A DNA stretch of 64,000 nt, taken from Vigna angularis. Lineage: Eukaryota > Streptophyta > Magnoliopsida > Fabales > Fabaceae. The notes under the pieces were generated by a model. That model was not told the DNA's origin. It ran no database searches and saw only the letters and a program-made list of their open reading frames with translations. The stretch is from contig NC_068975.1 in the NCBI RefSeq assembly GCF_016808095.1, forward strand, positions 33,131,001 through 33,195,000, given 5' to 3'. The position numbers and the translations under genes were made by a program. Below, piece by piece: positions 11,686 through 28,870 of this stretch (its first letter is position 1; every line of letters starts with the position of its first letter).

Positions 11686-12973
11686 TCAAGTTCTCTTCTG
11701 TGTATATTTTGAGATTTTCATCTTTAGAGAACAAAGCACTTGCCCCAAAGCTAAAAGTTCATCTTTTATCTCATTTTCCCCCACATTAGTTCTCATCCTT
11801 TCTTCCTTCAAGCTACCTAGCCTGCTAATGCCTGCATCAACTTCCTCATCCATTTGCTCCATCGTGTCACGAATTTGCCTGTTTTCCTCTTGAATGTCTC
11901 TTATTCTTTTCTTCAAAGACCGATAACCATCGATGGACTTTTGTAGTTGCTCCGAAAGCGCCCTGTTGCGCTCTCTTAGCACTATGTTGCATTCCATCTC
12001 CACCCCATTACTCTTCTTCTCCTTCTGTTCGGAGCTCCATTCGTGCAACTTCTCCATCAACATGTCATTCTGTGCCTTTAGATCACCAATGAGATCCTCC
12101 AACTCTGTCAACTCTTGAGCCTTCCTTGCAAGTTCAGAAGCCATTATTTGCTTTTCTTTTCCCAAGCTCGAACACAGTGCTTGAAGGCTCTGTCTTGCCA
12201 CCAAGCTTGCGTTAAGCTCTCTCTTCAGCTTTTCTTTCTCATCTATTGGCACACCAGGGGGATTCTTTTTGTCCTTGGAAGCTGGAACGGTCCTTAGGTC
12301 AGTTTTACATCTCCTAAGTTCAGCTTTTCTCTTGTCTGTAGATTGAATAGTTTGAACCCTGTTCCTAACCTCATCCAGGATAAGCATCATTCCGTTCATC
12401 CTCTGGTCCTTTCTCCCATCATTTTCTTTTGTGCCAGACCCATTATGATCTTGAATTAACTTCAGTAACAACTTGACACGCGTGGCAAGGCCTGTAACAG
12501 AAAATGGAACATTAAATAAGGATGTATGTTAACAAGTGGACTTTAACTCAACTCAAAAAAATCAACTTCTATAGATATCATCTCGAAAAAATCAACTTCT
12601 ATAGATATCATCTCGAAAATAAGACTAGATATTAATAAGTGATTCGATAACGTGGATGGACAATATATTCAACAATGATATATTATAAATTGGTCTTGTA
12701 ATTAGTTACTTCCAACATTTTATTCACACACATGTCTAACCTAATGTAGTGGAAAGATTAATCAATTGAAATTGTTGTGTCCATTTTTATTCTAACATTC
12801 TAAGATGAAAGAACATGCTATTTTGGATCCAAAAATGGAAAAATCAAAGGGGCTAAAGGGTGTAACCCATGGAAGAAATTACCTTCCAACCCGCGTTCTT
12901 CTTCTGGCTGTCCATTCAAGTTACTTGCCGAAGAAAGAAAATGCGGTGATGAATGTGACCGGATATGATCCAT
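11686..12973 (-). CDS. Coiled-coil protein of unknown function (about 298 aa)
   Basis: Two exons on the minus strand: 12973-12883 (MDHIRSHSSPHFLSS..., ending in a split Gly codon) and 12491-11686. The intron has GT at 12882-12881 and AG at 12493-12492. The N-terminus contains GLATRVKLLLKLIQDHN, then a charged low-complexity segment, then a long predicted coiled coil (about residues 115-285) rich in Glu, Lys, Leu and Gln, with heptad-like stretches such as LARKAQELTELEDLIGDL and ENRQIRDTMEQMDEEVD. There is no signal peptide or membrane segment. Plant proteins of this shape are usually annotated tropomyosin- or intracellular-transport-like, but I do not recognise a defined family and assign no function. 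The two-exon model is well supported because the phases match. Confidence 0.75.
12556..12615. repeat. 2 x 30-bp tandem repeat in the coiled-coil gene intron
   Basis: Two back-to-back, practically identical 30-bp units (12556-12585 and 12586-12615) lie in the single intron of the coiled-coil gene. They look like a simple recent slippage duplication with no evident role. Confidence 0.8.
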
Positions 12974-14848
12974 GTTACAACAGGCTACAAAACAATATAT
13001 GGTATAAGCTATGATAAACAAAGAGCACTGTGTAACAGAAGAATGGAGGATTAGCACAAGAAAGAGAGATTACTTTTGTTTTCGTTCTTCTCCCCCTTCC
13101 AATCTCTTTCTGTATGAAAAAGTTGACGTTGTTATTTGTTGATTTGTAATATAGTTGTATTATTATGACGGTGTTAGTTCAAATGGGAAATGCACTGGTT
13201 CATGGTGGATGCGCAATTATTGCTTAGAGTTTGACTTTTTCATTGGTTTTGTCTTTCTCCAAGGCCGCAAACCAAATTCGAGTAAATTCTCTCCTTCCTA
13301 AGATAGATTTTCAGTGAAATGAAATCTATTGATTCCTACTTTTTCTGCATGATTTACACACTAATACTAATACAACGTTATTTTTAACACGCAATACTTA
13401 TTTGGCGGCCAATGTTTTTTTATGCTTCACCGTTCAAGCAGTTGCTAAAATGCTATTTTATGTCCTACTTGTAAACTTAATTCTAAACAAAAATTGCTAT
13501 TTTCACATTAATTAAGAATAATTGTTAAATTCAGTTAATATTATTGTTTTAATACAATATGGGAATTTTTTTTCTAAATTACTCTTAAGTTATGTTTATT
13601 GACAATTATGTCTAAATTTGAAGGTTGTTATATTTTAAAAACAGTAGCACCGAATTGAAATTTACTCACGTAATTTTACATTTTTCTCATTTATTGAAGT
13701 CATGAGGGATTTTTTTATATGTGACAAATTATGAATCATGTTAAATGTTACAATAGCTATTATTACAAAAGTAATAAACTTACCCTTTCGTATTATAAAA
13801 TTATTATATTATTTATTCATAATTATCAAACGAAACATGCTTTTCATTACCATGGAACAACATATACAATGATGCATTTAAGTGAAAATATGCTTGAATC
13901 AAACAAGCCTGACTTTATAAATTAACCTCGTTTTATAAGACTTAGATAATCTATTGAGATTTTATTTTCTAATTTTATTGAGACGTTTGTGATTTTTTTG
14001 CATTGAAACTCAAATGAATACAAAAGAAGAAGTGAACGATAATAATAAATATGCAATCAATAAGTAATATGTGTAGAAATATTAACTGTACATAGCACTT
14101 TAACGAGTCTTTATCATAGACGAACTTGGATTAATTTGATTGTGTCAATTCTATTAATTAGCATTTGATTGTGTGTAACCTTGTTTGTATGACTTAATAT
14201 AAAATATTGTCTATTTTTGTTAGTAACACTGAATAGTACACTTGTCTTCGGGGATACTTTTTTAGAGTCTTATAAAATAATATTCTAATGTCTTTTAATC
14301 AAGATAACCTCAAGATAACGAAGGAGTGTATCTTAATTCTTTTTTTGTTGTTATGAGGTGCAAAGAGTAATCTTTGGATGAAAAAAAAAAGCCTGAAAAC
14401 ATTATACATTTTCTTACTCACCTATATCCATAATGTCTTTACTGAAATAATTTGTATTTATATTTAAATGAAATTTTTTACTTTTCAAAAACATGTGGAA
14501 AGCTTCTTAGAAAATATATTATAATTTTTTGTTTATGAAAACTTTAATTATTATTTTAATAATAATTTATAGATTGATGAATAATATTTCAAAATTTCAT
14601 AAAACAATATTTTTATATTATGTAATCTAAAAAATTCTTTTAAATTTTGAATTTCTAAATTTACATAATTTAAAATATAATTCCGAATTTTTAAATCTGA
14701 AACTAAGTTTAATTATGTGAGTGTTATGGGCAGGGTAATAGAAGAAAGTATGGGATGGAGTTAGAACGACAAAAGTAATGTCGTTTTGGATGGGATGAGA
14801 GAAAGAGAAAAGGAGGAACAGTAAACCCTCTCTCGTTTCTTCAATTCA
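12974..14848. other. AT-rich intergenic DNA between divergent genes
   Basis: This holds the upstream regions of the coiled-coil gene (-) and the F-box gene (+). It is strongly AT-rich from about 13350 to 14700. A 64-codon open frame at 13731-13925 is compositionally biased and not believed. Confidence 0.5.
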
Positions 14849-18915
<4,067 letters not shown>

Positions 18916-20217
18916 GGCATTTCAGTATGAGGAAAACTGATGAGAATATTTCATTTGCTCTTCATTATCTCTAATATTTCAGTTACAATGCTCCAGTAAA
19001 GTATCCTTGACCTTCTAAAGATACTCAATGCAGTGATGCCCCCTTAGTGAAATTGATAGATGGAGACCGGCTGAAGGTCTTGTACATGTGTAGATAGCTG
19101 ATCATCATCTGGAAGATCAGTGAAATGCATTCACTTTTTGTAACTTGTAGTAATCTAATTTGTAGGAAGGAATTTGGCTGGCTTATGTTGAAAGTCTCTG
19201 AACCTGTACCTTACATAATTTATTCTTTATATTTTTATATATATTGACTTAAAAAACTTATGAATAATTTTTTACATTTTTTATTCAAAATTTATTTTTA
19301 AATTTAAAATATTATTATTTTTCTTTAACTTTTAAATATATTTTAATATAATATATATTTACCAAAAGAACACAAAAAATATCGAATCTTACATATGTAT
19401 GGTTTAAAACTAGTTATATATTAAAAATATTATCATTGACCAATTTGATTTTATCTGTCATGACGGTTTCTTTCTCCCAAAGTGCGAAGAGAGGATATAT
19501 TTTAAAGTTGTACATCTAAAGTTGATAATGTTGATGGTTAGAAGAGTTCTATTTAAAATATCAATATTCAGTTGACTTTTTTTGCATAAACAAAGTTTTG
19601 AAATTTTTATAGTAAAGAAAATGCTATTCCACATATTTTAGATTTTCTACTTTTCGAAAATGAAGGGCACTTATCATGCACGTGAAAAAAATTACATTAC
19701 TCAATTTATATTTTATTTTTCTAATTGATTTAATTAAATTTTAGGTTTTTCTATTAAATTCTTATCAAAATTTCTTATTTATTAAATATTTAAAATATCT
19801 ATATTTTTTAATTAATTTTCAATTATTTAATTTTTAATATGACAATTATTTGTTTTGTATACACATGTTAAAAAATATAATATTGTTAAAATAATAAATG
19901 ATTTTTATTATTTTTATATTTCATGTGAATGAAGAAATATTTGAGTGGGGTTGTATATGTGATGAAGGGAGGAGACATGAGTTTAAAGTTCACATGAAGA
20001 GGTTGTATGTTGCCACAGCTAATTTACTATTCTTTTCTCTTCTCTTTCGAGATTCACAGCCACGTGTCAATTTCTTCACCTCTTCACTCATTTTCGTGCC
20101 ACCGTCACTCACCGCCATCTTCATTCCCTTCTTTGCTTTCACCTCATTTCCAACAATTCCTGTCAAAAAAGCTTCTAAAATAATTACAAAACAGATGTAG
20201 TATTAACAAGCCCTATA

Positions 20218-20286
<69 letters not shown>

Positions 20287-23200
20287 ATTTATATTTTTAT
20301 TTTTGAAATATTTAAATAAGTTTCAATATGATTAGAAAAAATATACAAAACATCTTACTTAATATTTATTCTGAAAATGTTTATAGTGATTACTCGAAAT
20401 AAACAAGTTTCAATATAATTAGAAAAATATACAAAACTATTTCACCCTTAATATTTATTCATAACTTCTCAATCTAGAGTTAAATCTACAACTAATATTA
20501 CTTCAAATATTTATTTATTTAATTTGCATATTTTATTTTATAATTATAGTTATTTAGCATTAACTATCCTATTATAATAAATTATGGTCATAGTAAAATT
20601 TATAATTAATAATTATTACATTTCTAAATATGTACATATAGTTTATGTTTATTTACCTTAAAATTATATTCTAAACTAAATTTAAAAAATTTATAACTAA
20701 AAAAATGATGAAATAATATATGATGAAAAAGTTAAACAAGATAAGTTAGAGATATCCCACCAAATAATAATATTTATAATTAACAAAATAATTAAATAGA
20801 ATAAGGCTAGATATATTTCAATCATGATAGTTATAATTAACATAATATAATTAAAACAAAATGAGGATATAAATGCCTCATTAAACTATAATAATTACAA
20901 ATAACTAAACAAGTATGTAAGTAGGGTAAAATGATAAATATTTCATTAACTTTACCTTAATAGTTTGAATGACACTATAATTAAATTAAAAATATTTTTA
21001 GAAAGTTGAATTTTTTCACTATTTTCCACTTTGATGTTTTATAAATCTCGTATCTTCCTCTTTTTTTCTTTTCCTTCTCTCACATTTTGTTTATTTATAA
21101 TTAAATTTTATTATTATTATTATTTTAAAGTTTTAATTGCATACATTGAGAAAATAATTCATAGAAAATGAATTTAAAGAGATTGTTTTCACTTTTTAAT
21201 AATTAATGTATATATTAATTGTATTTACTTATTCAATTTTCATACGTTTTTAGTTATTCTTATATTTATTACTTGACATAATTTAATCTCTATAACATTT
21301 TTTAGGAATTTTAAAAATAATAAAATATTTACACTAGTAACTAGTAATGTAATTAAAATATTCTACGAGAAATTATTATGGTATAAATTGGCAATGTTAT
21401 AGTATTTGTACTTAGGAATTGAGATATTATGACGTGGAGCCTTAGAAGAATGAAAATGTTAATTACATAAAAGCATGTTGGTGAGGGGCAGGGAGAGCGC
21501 ATTAAAGAGGAGAGAGATAAACATAATAATCACTGATTCTCAAGAATGTTTGAAACACACCTTATGATGTACGGCTCACAAAAAATCCCTATGCAATCTG
21601 AATGAAACAAATATTAAGGAAATTTAAGTAAAATCAATAATTAAGGAAATTTAACCCTATCTCACTGATCCAAGGACCAGAAGAAAAATAGCTATGTGGT
21701 TACGTGTAAACATTTTGTAAAAGATATGTATGAGAGGTTGATTATAGAATACAGGTGTTAAAACGAAGATCATGATATTTTAACAATTATTTTAACAATT
21801 ATTTTAACAATTTTTTTAACAATAAATTATATATAATATTGTATATTTGAAACGAATGAATCACAATTTATTTTGTTGTAAAAAAATTATCTGAGAAAAG
21901 TTGTTAAAAAGAAAGGGAAGTGGTAATTGAAGCCTTGCAACGTTCTAGAAAGAAAGAGTGTTATGCATCAGAGAACAGACATGTCTGGCACAGAAAGAGG
22001 TTAATATTTTGATGAGAATGGTACATATCTGTTGTAAAGCCTCAAAATCTGAAAACGGCATTTGAAAGCAGAAACAGAGAATTTGAATGAGCTGGGAGGA
22101 ATCGATTCTCGGCTACTTCATCCATCTTCTCCAACTTGTAAAAGTTCCAACTTTGTCTTAATTTATACACAGCATGCCGTGACATGTCTAAACATCTTGC
22201 ATCCATTTCTTTACGGGAATCCCACACTTTCACCATTTCCTGTAGGATGCGATATTATCTTTATGCTTCTGCCAAATAAAGTTAGCAAAGTTTTGAAAAT
22301 GAAGTTTCATTCAACAAATTTTTTCTCGATTAAACTGTAAATTAATAATTAATTTTGTCAATTGTATAAGGTGAAAATCATGTTAATGATAATTGTGAAG
22401 TTTAATAAAGTGTATGTGAAAAAATATAATAGTGGTAAATGCATGTGAAAAATATATAGTGGTATAGTTTGGCAGAAGTCACGTTTAGGAAGGGTGGTGT
22501 TGATCCTGATATGGATTTGAGATGGAGAGACAGGCACGACAGTTCATAAGCCTAACTTTTGTGTGTGTAAAATTAGGAAGAATATGGAATATTTGAGAAC
22601 AAGAAATTAAACTAAAATTAGATTATTTAGAGTTTTTCACACACTCACATATGGTCTACGCAATAGGGGTAGGCCTTTCGTGTTTTGAAAAGGCTTGTGA
22701 GTTGTACACAGACAGGCCTCTAAAAGCTTAATCAACCAGCTCAAGTTCCCAAAGGTTCTCTCTACCATTTCTCTTCCATTTTTCTTCTTCTTTATTACAT
22801 GTTTGTCAACAAATTCCTTTTCAAAACTTTTTCATCTTCTCTAACATAAATTCAAATAAATATTCTTTTCAAACATCTTTGTACGACCACATACCAGTAA
22901 ATTGTACATTTTTTTCCTCTTTACTTTGACATTTGTGATAGCATCTCTTACAAACAAACAGGGTAGAATCAATGAGAGTCTTTTTATATAATATCTTTCA
23001 AATCGTTAAAAAAGTTTGGTGTAGTAGGAATAAAATAAATTGTAATTTACGAAATCTTATAATTAGTTATTCCCTTAACATTTCGAATATATGTTTTGTT
23101 GCTTTGGTCTCCCTTACTATTAATGTAAAATTTACAATGTCACTTAGTAATTGTTGTATTGTCATTATCTGATGAACGTCAATGCTTTATACACCTCTAA

Positions 23201-23553
23201 CATACAAAGATTAAGAGGTTCAGGTAATTTACATGAAGTTTAAATTATAACTTTATTATCATGATAAAGTAATGTATGTAATACATCACTTGCGGTAGCT
23301 TTTAGCCATGCTTCGTTTCATAAAAGAATAAAGTTATTTTCGTTTTCATTAATCTATCTACCTTCTCATTATATCATAGAGATGCCAAAATATATAGATG
23401 AGTGGAATGTGAGTATCAAACTATATTAGAATTAAAAGAAGGGTACAAAAAGAAAGGACAGCTCAAAATTATACACATAAGTCATCTGCCAATTACAAAA
23501 TCTGGGTGGCACCGACTCAACACGTGGCGCAGACTGCCTCCATCGTTGGATTC
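18916..23553. other. AT-rich intergenic region, no supported gene
   Basis: About 4.6 kb between the F-box gene and the 3' end of PINOID. The F-box 3' UTR occupies the first few hundred bases. The rest is AT-rich, with a (TA)n tract at 20221-20282 and a short run of TTTTAACAATTA-like repeats at about 21775-21830. Open frames at 19898-20200, 22042-22236 and 22972-23172 have no recognisable motif. A less AT-rich patch at 22030-22270 is unexplained. Confidence 0.5.
20221..20282. repeat. (TA)n microsatellite
   Basis: About 31 uninterrupted TA dinucleotides in intergenic DNA. Confidence 0.95.
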
Positions 23554-25795
23554 TCAAAAGTAATCAAACGCCGTTAGCTCGTGTCTACTGTTATTTACGT
23601 TGCCGTTATCGTTAGCGGGGTAAAACAGCGTCGTTTTCTGCCTTCTGAGGGAGGGAACCTCCGGCGGCGTCACCATTCGTATGAGCGCCAGATTGAGCCC
23701 CGCGAAGAAAGGGTGCTTCTTGACGTCGGCGGCGCCGCGCTTCGACCCAAGCCTGCGGTTCGGGTCCTTGTTGAGCAACCCGGATATGAGGTCCCGCGCA
23801 TGCATTTCAAGTGTGGTGGAGGGCGTGGCGGTGGGAAAGGCGAGGGGGTTTTTTATGATGTTCCGCAGCGTAGCCTCGTTCGATGGGCCCGCGAAGGGGG
23901 TGCGACCGTACACCATCTCGAAGATGAATATTCCGAAGGACCACCAGTCGACGGCGTTGCCGTGGGAGTTTCCGGAGGCCACTTCCGGTGAGACGTACTC
24001 GTGCGTCCCCACGAAGGAGCAGGAGCGAGCCCCAACCGGTTCGGCCACAAAGAGGCGGTTGGGTTGTAGGGTTTGGACCTTCTTGGAGCGGAAGACGCGG
24101 TTGGAGAGGCAGGAGAAGGGAGTGGAGTACTGACGGGTGTAGGGTAACGTGCGTGTGAATGCAGGATCTAGAGAAGAGTCAGGGGATTCAACGGCGGGGA
24201 TTGCATGGGAGCACAGAGAGAGATCGAAATCAGAAAGCATGATGTGACCGTCTGATCTGACCAACACGTTTTCTGGCTTTAGATCCCTGTAGATTATTCC
24301 CAGCATGTGGAGATACTCCAACGCCACCAGTACTTCAGCCGCGTAAAACCTGTAACAAACAAGAATATTAGTGCATGTGCAACTATTAATAAACACTAAC
24401 TATATATCTTTCTCCAAACTAACAAAACCCTTCTTTCTATTCCCCTCTCATCATTTTCTACCTATCTTCATCCATTCTATTCTTTTCCCTTTTTCTTATA
24501 CTCTTTAGACTCATTCAATTATCAACATATCTTAACAACTTCCTTTAAATTTATAATATTATTAACATTTCTCTGTATCATATATTCTAATTATAGATTC
24601 TGCAATAACAATATAAAAAGACAAATTTACTCCAAAATTACAAATTTCCTATATTAAAAATAAAAAATAACCCTAATATGAATATTTTATGTTCAGAAAT
24701 AATAAAAAAGTATAAGCGATAAGCGAAGAGATTAAAAATATAATAATTAGACCAAGTGAGAAAAATAAATAATCAATTATTTAAACCTTGTATGATAGAA
24801 AAAAGCAGCTTAACTAGATTTTTGTTCTAATATTAAACATTGTTTTGAAAGGTGGTATTTTGTTATACCCATAGTTAAAGACATATTTACCAGGTTCTAA
24901 AAGAAAAGTTATAACATTAATTGAAATTTTATATTCAAAGAGCGACAGCTACAGATGTATGTGTTGAGCTGGGACTGAATTACAGGAGTGTAAAGCTGTT
25001 GACTTTAATTAACAATAAAGTATAAATCATGTTATGACAAGTCTGAAAGAAGTAAAAAACTATTAATTATTTTTTGATGGGAAGAGGAATTTGCAGATGA
25101 AAAGACAAAAGGGAAAATGTATTAGATTGGGAAAAGTGAGATTATTGAAGGAAGAAAGGGAGAGAAGAGGCGAGGATGATGACGATGATGACGACAAAAG
25201 AAGGAGAAGAAAGCAAGAAAGCTTGGCGATGAGTAAGTTACCTGGCAGAGGAGAGAGAGAAGCGTTTGTTAGGGTGGTTGTGTCGAAGGGAGTGCAAGTC
25301 TCCACCGGAGCAATACTCCATCACAATGCAAGAGAAATGCGAGGCCTCGAACTCCGCGTAGAGCGTAGGGAGGAAGGGGTGGTCCACCATCTTCAGAATC
25401 TTTCTCTCCATCTCCGCTCTCTGCGCCTTCTTCTTCAGCGCCACGGCCTCCTTGTCCACCACCTTCATCGCGTAGAAGCACTCGTCCTCGTCGTGGCGAA
25501 GGCGGCAGAGGTACACGGTGCCGATGTCGCCAGCGCCGATGCGGCGGAGGAGGTGGAAGTCGCGGAAGGTGAGGGCGGACTTGCGGCGGAAGATGGCAGA
25601 GTAAGCGAAGTCGGAGGAGCGGTGGGGCTTGACGAAGAGGCTCTCGGGCGATGAGGAGGAAGGAGGGAGGTCGAAGGAGAGGCGGCTGAAGCTGGTGCTG
25701 CAAACGCTCTCGTTGCTCATGGAAGTTCGTTGCGTGGAATTGACGGTCTCTGAACTCATCCCAGAATCCCGAGCACAGGTAGTCTCAATTAACAT
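23554..25795 (-). CDS. PID: PINOID, AGC VIII protein kinase of polar auxin transport
   Basis: Two minus-strand exons, 25795-25242 and 24349-23554, join through a split Arg codon to 449 aa. The start MLIETTCARDSGMSSETVN parallels Arabidopsis PID. Visible motifs: PHRSSDFAY before the kinase; glycine loop GAGDIGTV (87-94); catalytic Lys in YAMKVVDKEA (K111); MEYCSGGDLHSL; YRDLKPEN with D207; DFD (225-227) instead of DFG, the mark of plant AGC VIII kinases; a variable insertion before SFVGTHEY; and the C-terminal FDYF. PID phosphorylates PIN auxin exporters at the plasma membrane and steers their polarity in organ and flower initiation (family knowledge). Here the activation segment reads YVSPEV, where APE is usual, and the SGS of Arabidopsis PID is SCS. 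The 892-bp intron lies at the position expected for PID. Confidence 0.95.
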
Positions 25796-25888
25796 GGTGG
25801 AACCAGAACAGCGAAAAGAAGGGACCTAGGGTTCATAGAAATTACAGAGAGAGAAGCTTTGAGAGAAGAAGTAGGGGTGGTTGTGTGG

Positions 25889-25896
25889 TATTTATG
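25889..25896 (-). promoter_or_regulatory. TATA-like box of PINOID
   Basis: On the minus strand CATAAATA lies about 95 bases before the PID start codon, a sensible distance for a short 5' UTR. It was chosen by eye in a moderately GC-containing stretch; no transcript data support it. Confidence 0.35.
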
Positions 25897-28589
25897 GGAA
25901 GGTGCAGTGCAGTTCAGTTGCTTTGGTTTGGAAATGCAGGGATTGGTTGGTTAAGCGATGTGGGCCTGGACGTGTAGTACCGCTCTTTGTTAATGTTAAG
26001 CTTATTTTTTTTCCACAATTTTTCCGATTCTCTTTTTCCTCTCACTCATTATTTCAGTGACAAACCTGCCCTACAGGATCAACCATGTTTCTCTCTCACT
26101 AAACGCAAAATATCGGCTTCTATTCAATTCTGCTTTATTCTTTAACCCAGCATAAATATTATTGGACTAAACACATGCATGTACCTGCTACCAAATAAAT
26201 TCATTTCTTATTTTCACCCTATCTCCAAATGTGAAATATAATAACATCAACAAGAGTCATTCTTTCACTTTACATCTAAATTTACTTTAGAGATGTGAAA
26301 AATTGAAGAATAAGTAGGAGAAGGCTTGGAGTTATTTCCTTCACTTGTCATATATATATATATATGTATATATAATCAATGAATTAGTTATTTGTATTAT
26401 TTTAAAAGGAAAAGATTTGCGTGGACAAATAATAGTAACTAGGCCCCTACACTACACCTAAGTTATAAGCATTGAATATATATATATATACCGACATGAC
26501 ACAAGTTGATAATAAATTGGAACTAACTATAATTCAATAGTTAGTGAGTCAATCCATTTCTACAATAAAAAAAAGGTACGGAGGCCTGATTCTTTTCAAA
26601 CCTGGTCACACCTTTTGATACGTAACTCCGCTTTAGAGCAAGCATAGTTTTTGTTTTTTTTTTTTCGTCTGACGAAACAAAAACATGGACTTGAAAAACT
26701 AAAGCATAGATTATAGAGAAGAGTTAAAGCGGCTTGAACTATGTGGCTTAGAAATTGGGAATTTGTATCCTTTCCAGACGGTTTCGAATTTAGTGCAGAA
26801 AATATGTTAAAAGATTTGTTGTACTGTTGGAAGTAGAAGTAGTGAAGTAGAACAGTATTAAGTTGAATTGGAGTGAAAAGAAATTTTGATTAGATGTAGG
26901 TAAAGGAAAAAGAAGAAGAGAGAGAGAGAGTGATATGAAATGAAAAGAGAGAGGTGAAGGAGAAAGTAATGCCTGTAGATGCAGAGACATAGTGAGTGAT
27001 AATGTTGAATCAAATGTGTTAATCTATAGATACGAATGGTAGAGCAGAGTTTTGGGCAGAAGTTGAATGTGAGAGAAAAATGTGGGGCATTTTTGGACGC
27101 AAGTACTAACAATTAAAAACATTGTCAACAGTGGTAGGACCGATCAACAGTACCACATTGGCCCAAACGTAAGTGCTGATCTGACCTCTCTAATTCAGAC
27201 TTTTAACCTTTTCAAGCTACTGCATCTGCATGGGAATCTTCTCGTCCCACACTTTTCGCTCTTAACGTTCTTCCCCAACCAAAATTCTTAGCTTCCACCA
27301 CACGTTGCAAAATCAATTCTTCAACAATATTTATACACACACACTTACACTTCTGCCTTGTATAATCTTTTCTACGACAATATGAGCTGTTCGCCATTTT
27401 TTCTTTCTCTGCCAAAGGAAGGCCCTTGTGCCCCCAAATTTTGCATGTGTTTAGTGTTACATTCTGGTACAATAATTTTATGTTAAAAATTTAGTGCAAA
27501 AGTTCGTTTTAGCCACAGTAAAAGCACCTTCTGATCAACTGCTTCAGTCAACATTTATTTCCAAAAGTTTTATCCACGCTTTATTTGTGATTTTTTACAT
27601 TTCCAATTTTTAATATCCAAAGTTAAGGACGATCCTTCGTCTTTGATAAGTTTAGAAACAGGTTGGTAATGCTTATTATCGCTCTAGCACGATGTTAAAC
27701 ACGTTTCGACCACTTCAGATGTGTACGGGTTACCTAATTTTATGAAGTGTTCGTAAAAAAATATATATACTAAAACATTGTGCGGCTATTATTATGTTAC
27801 AAGACTATTAACCATATATATAAAAATATCTTTTATTTTTTTTATCAACAAAAAATAATATATATAATTACAAAGTATTGGATTGCTGTATTCCTATTAC
27901 AAAAGCAATACAAACCCATGTTTATGAAAACAATATTCCTAAACATAACATAAAAAATGCAGTTATTTTCCAATTTAGTAATCATTCTAGTTATATATAG
28001 AAGGACTATAGGGGTTGCAATCAGGCATTGTATTACATAAAATTCAGGAATATGTTATTCATTCCCTCACATCCATTTGGTACTAAACTTTTGCTCTTTG
28101 TGTTTGATCTTGTTGGTTCGATCAGGTTGTCTTTAACTACGTTAAGAGCTGAATGGGACAAAACTCTTTCATAATTTCCTGCACAAATGAAACAAGCTCC
28201 AGACTAAAAGTTTGGTATGGTTAGGTTTTCTTGGAAAGAGACAAAATTTAACTCTAGACTCTCATCTCGTGCTTTCTTAATTATTGAAATTTATAGTCCT
28301 TATTCAGTCTCTTATACGTGATTTTTGTTATATTTTCTAAGTAACTAAATAAATACACTGAATTGAGCAAAGAATCCAATCTGAATAAGAAAAATTAACA
28401 TTATCCATTATATACTTAATACAAGTCTGGCAATTTAATTGTGTCAAAGTAAATATTTCTTCTTGTCTAAACACAATTTGTTCATGTAATCCCATATATT
28501 CTTTATAATAGAAATCCATATATCCTTCCATAAGTTATTTCCTTTACTATTATAAGGGTCAATATCGAATTGTTGAAAATGGACTTTTA
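25897..28589. other. PINOID upstream region and AT-rich intergenic DNA
   Basis: No gene is supported. Pyrimidine-rich minus-strand stretches at 26790-27112 create low-complexity open frames that are not believed. Short TA repeats occur near 26348-26372 and 26479-26490. Positions 28587-28589 (TTA) are the target duplication of the next MITE. Confidence 0.5.
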
Positions 28590-28867
28590 GGCTTTCTTCA
28601 CTTGAATGTATTTGAGGGAGAGTAATTAAATGGATTTGAGAGGATTTGAAGGTAAATTTTGTTATTGTTTATTTGAGTGGATTTGGAGGTAAGTAAAAGT
28701 AAATTTTGAAATAAAGTTTGTGAAAATTAGTATAAGATTTGATTGATGTAAAAGATTAAAAAAATTTACTTTCAAATTTACTCAAATAAACAACAACAAA
28801 AATTAGCTTCAAATCCTCTCAAATACATTTAATTACTCTCCCCAAATTCATTCAAATGAACAAAGCC
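28590..28867. mobile_element. Tourist-like (PIF/Harbinger) MITE
   Basis: A 278-bp element bounded by TTA at 28587-28589 and 28868-28870, the 3-bp target duplication typical of PIF/Harbinger. The left end GGCTTTCTTCACTTGAATG and the reverse complement of the right end GGCTTTGTTCATTTGAATG open inverted repeats that stay alignable for about 110 bp, with shared blocks such as GAGAGTAATTAAATG and ATTTGAGAGGATTTGAAG. The start GGCTTTGTTC is close to the Tourist end consensus. There is no coding capacity. Confidence 0.8.
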
Positions 28868-28870
28868 TTA

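Noticed and set aside
19898..20200. 100-codon open frame before the (TA)n tract
   Set aside because: No motif and an AT-rich start; probably chance.
23581..24133. Plus-strand open frames opposite PINOID exon 2
   Set aside because: Antisense shadows of a GC-rich kinase exon with clear coding signal on the minus strand.
25091..25829. Plus-strand open frames opposite PINOID exon 1
   Set aside because: Antisense shadow; composition is a direct reflection of the kinase coding strand.
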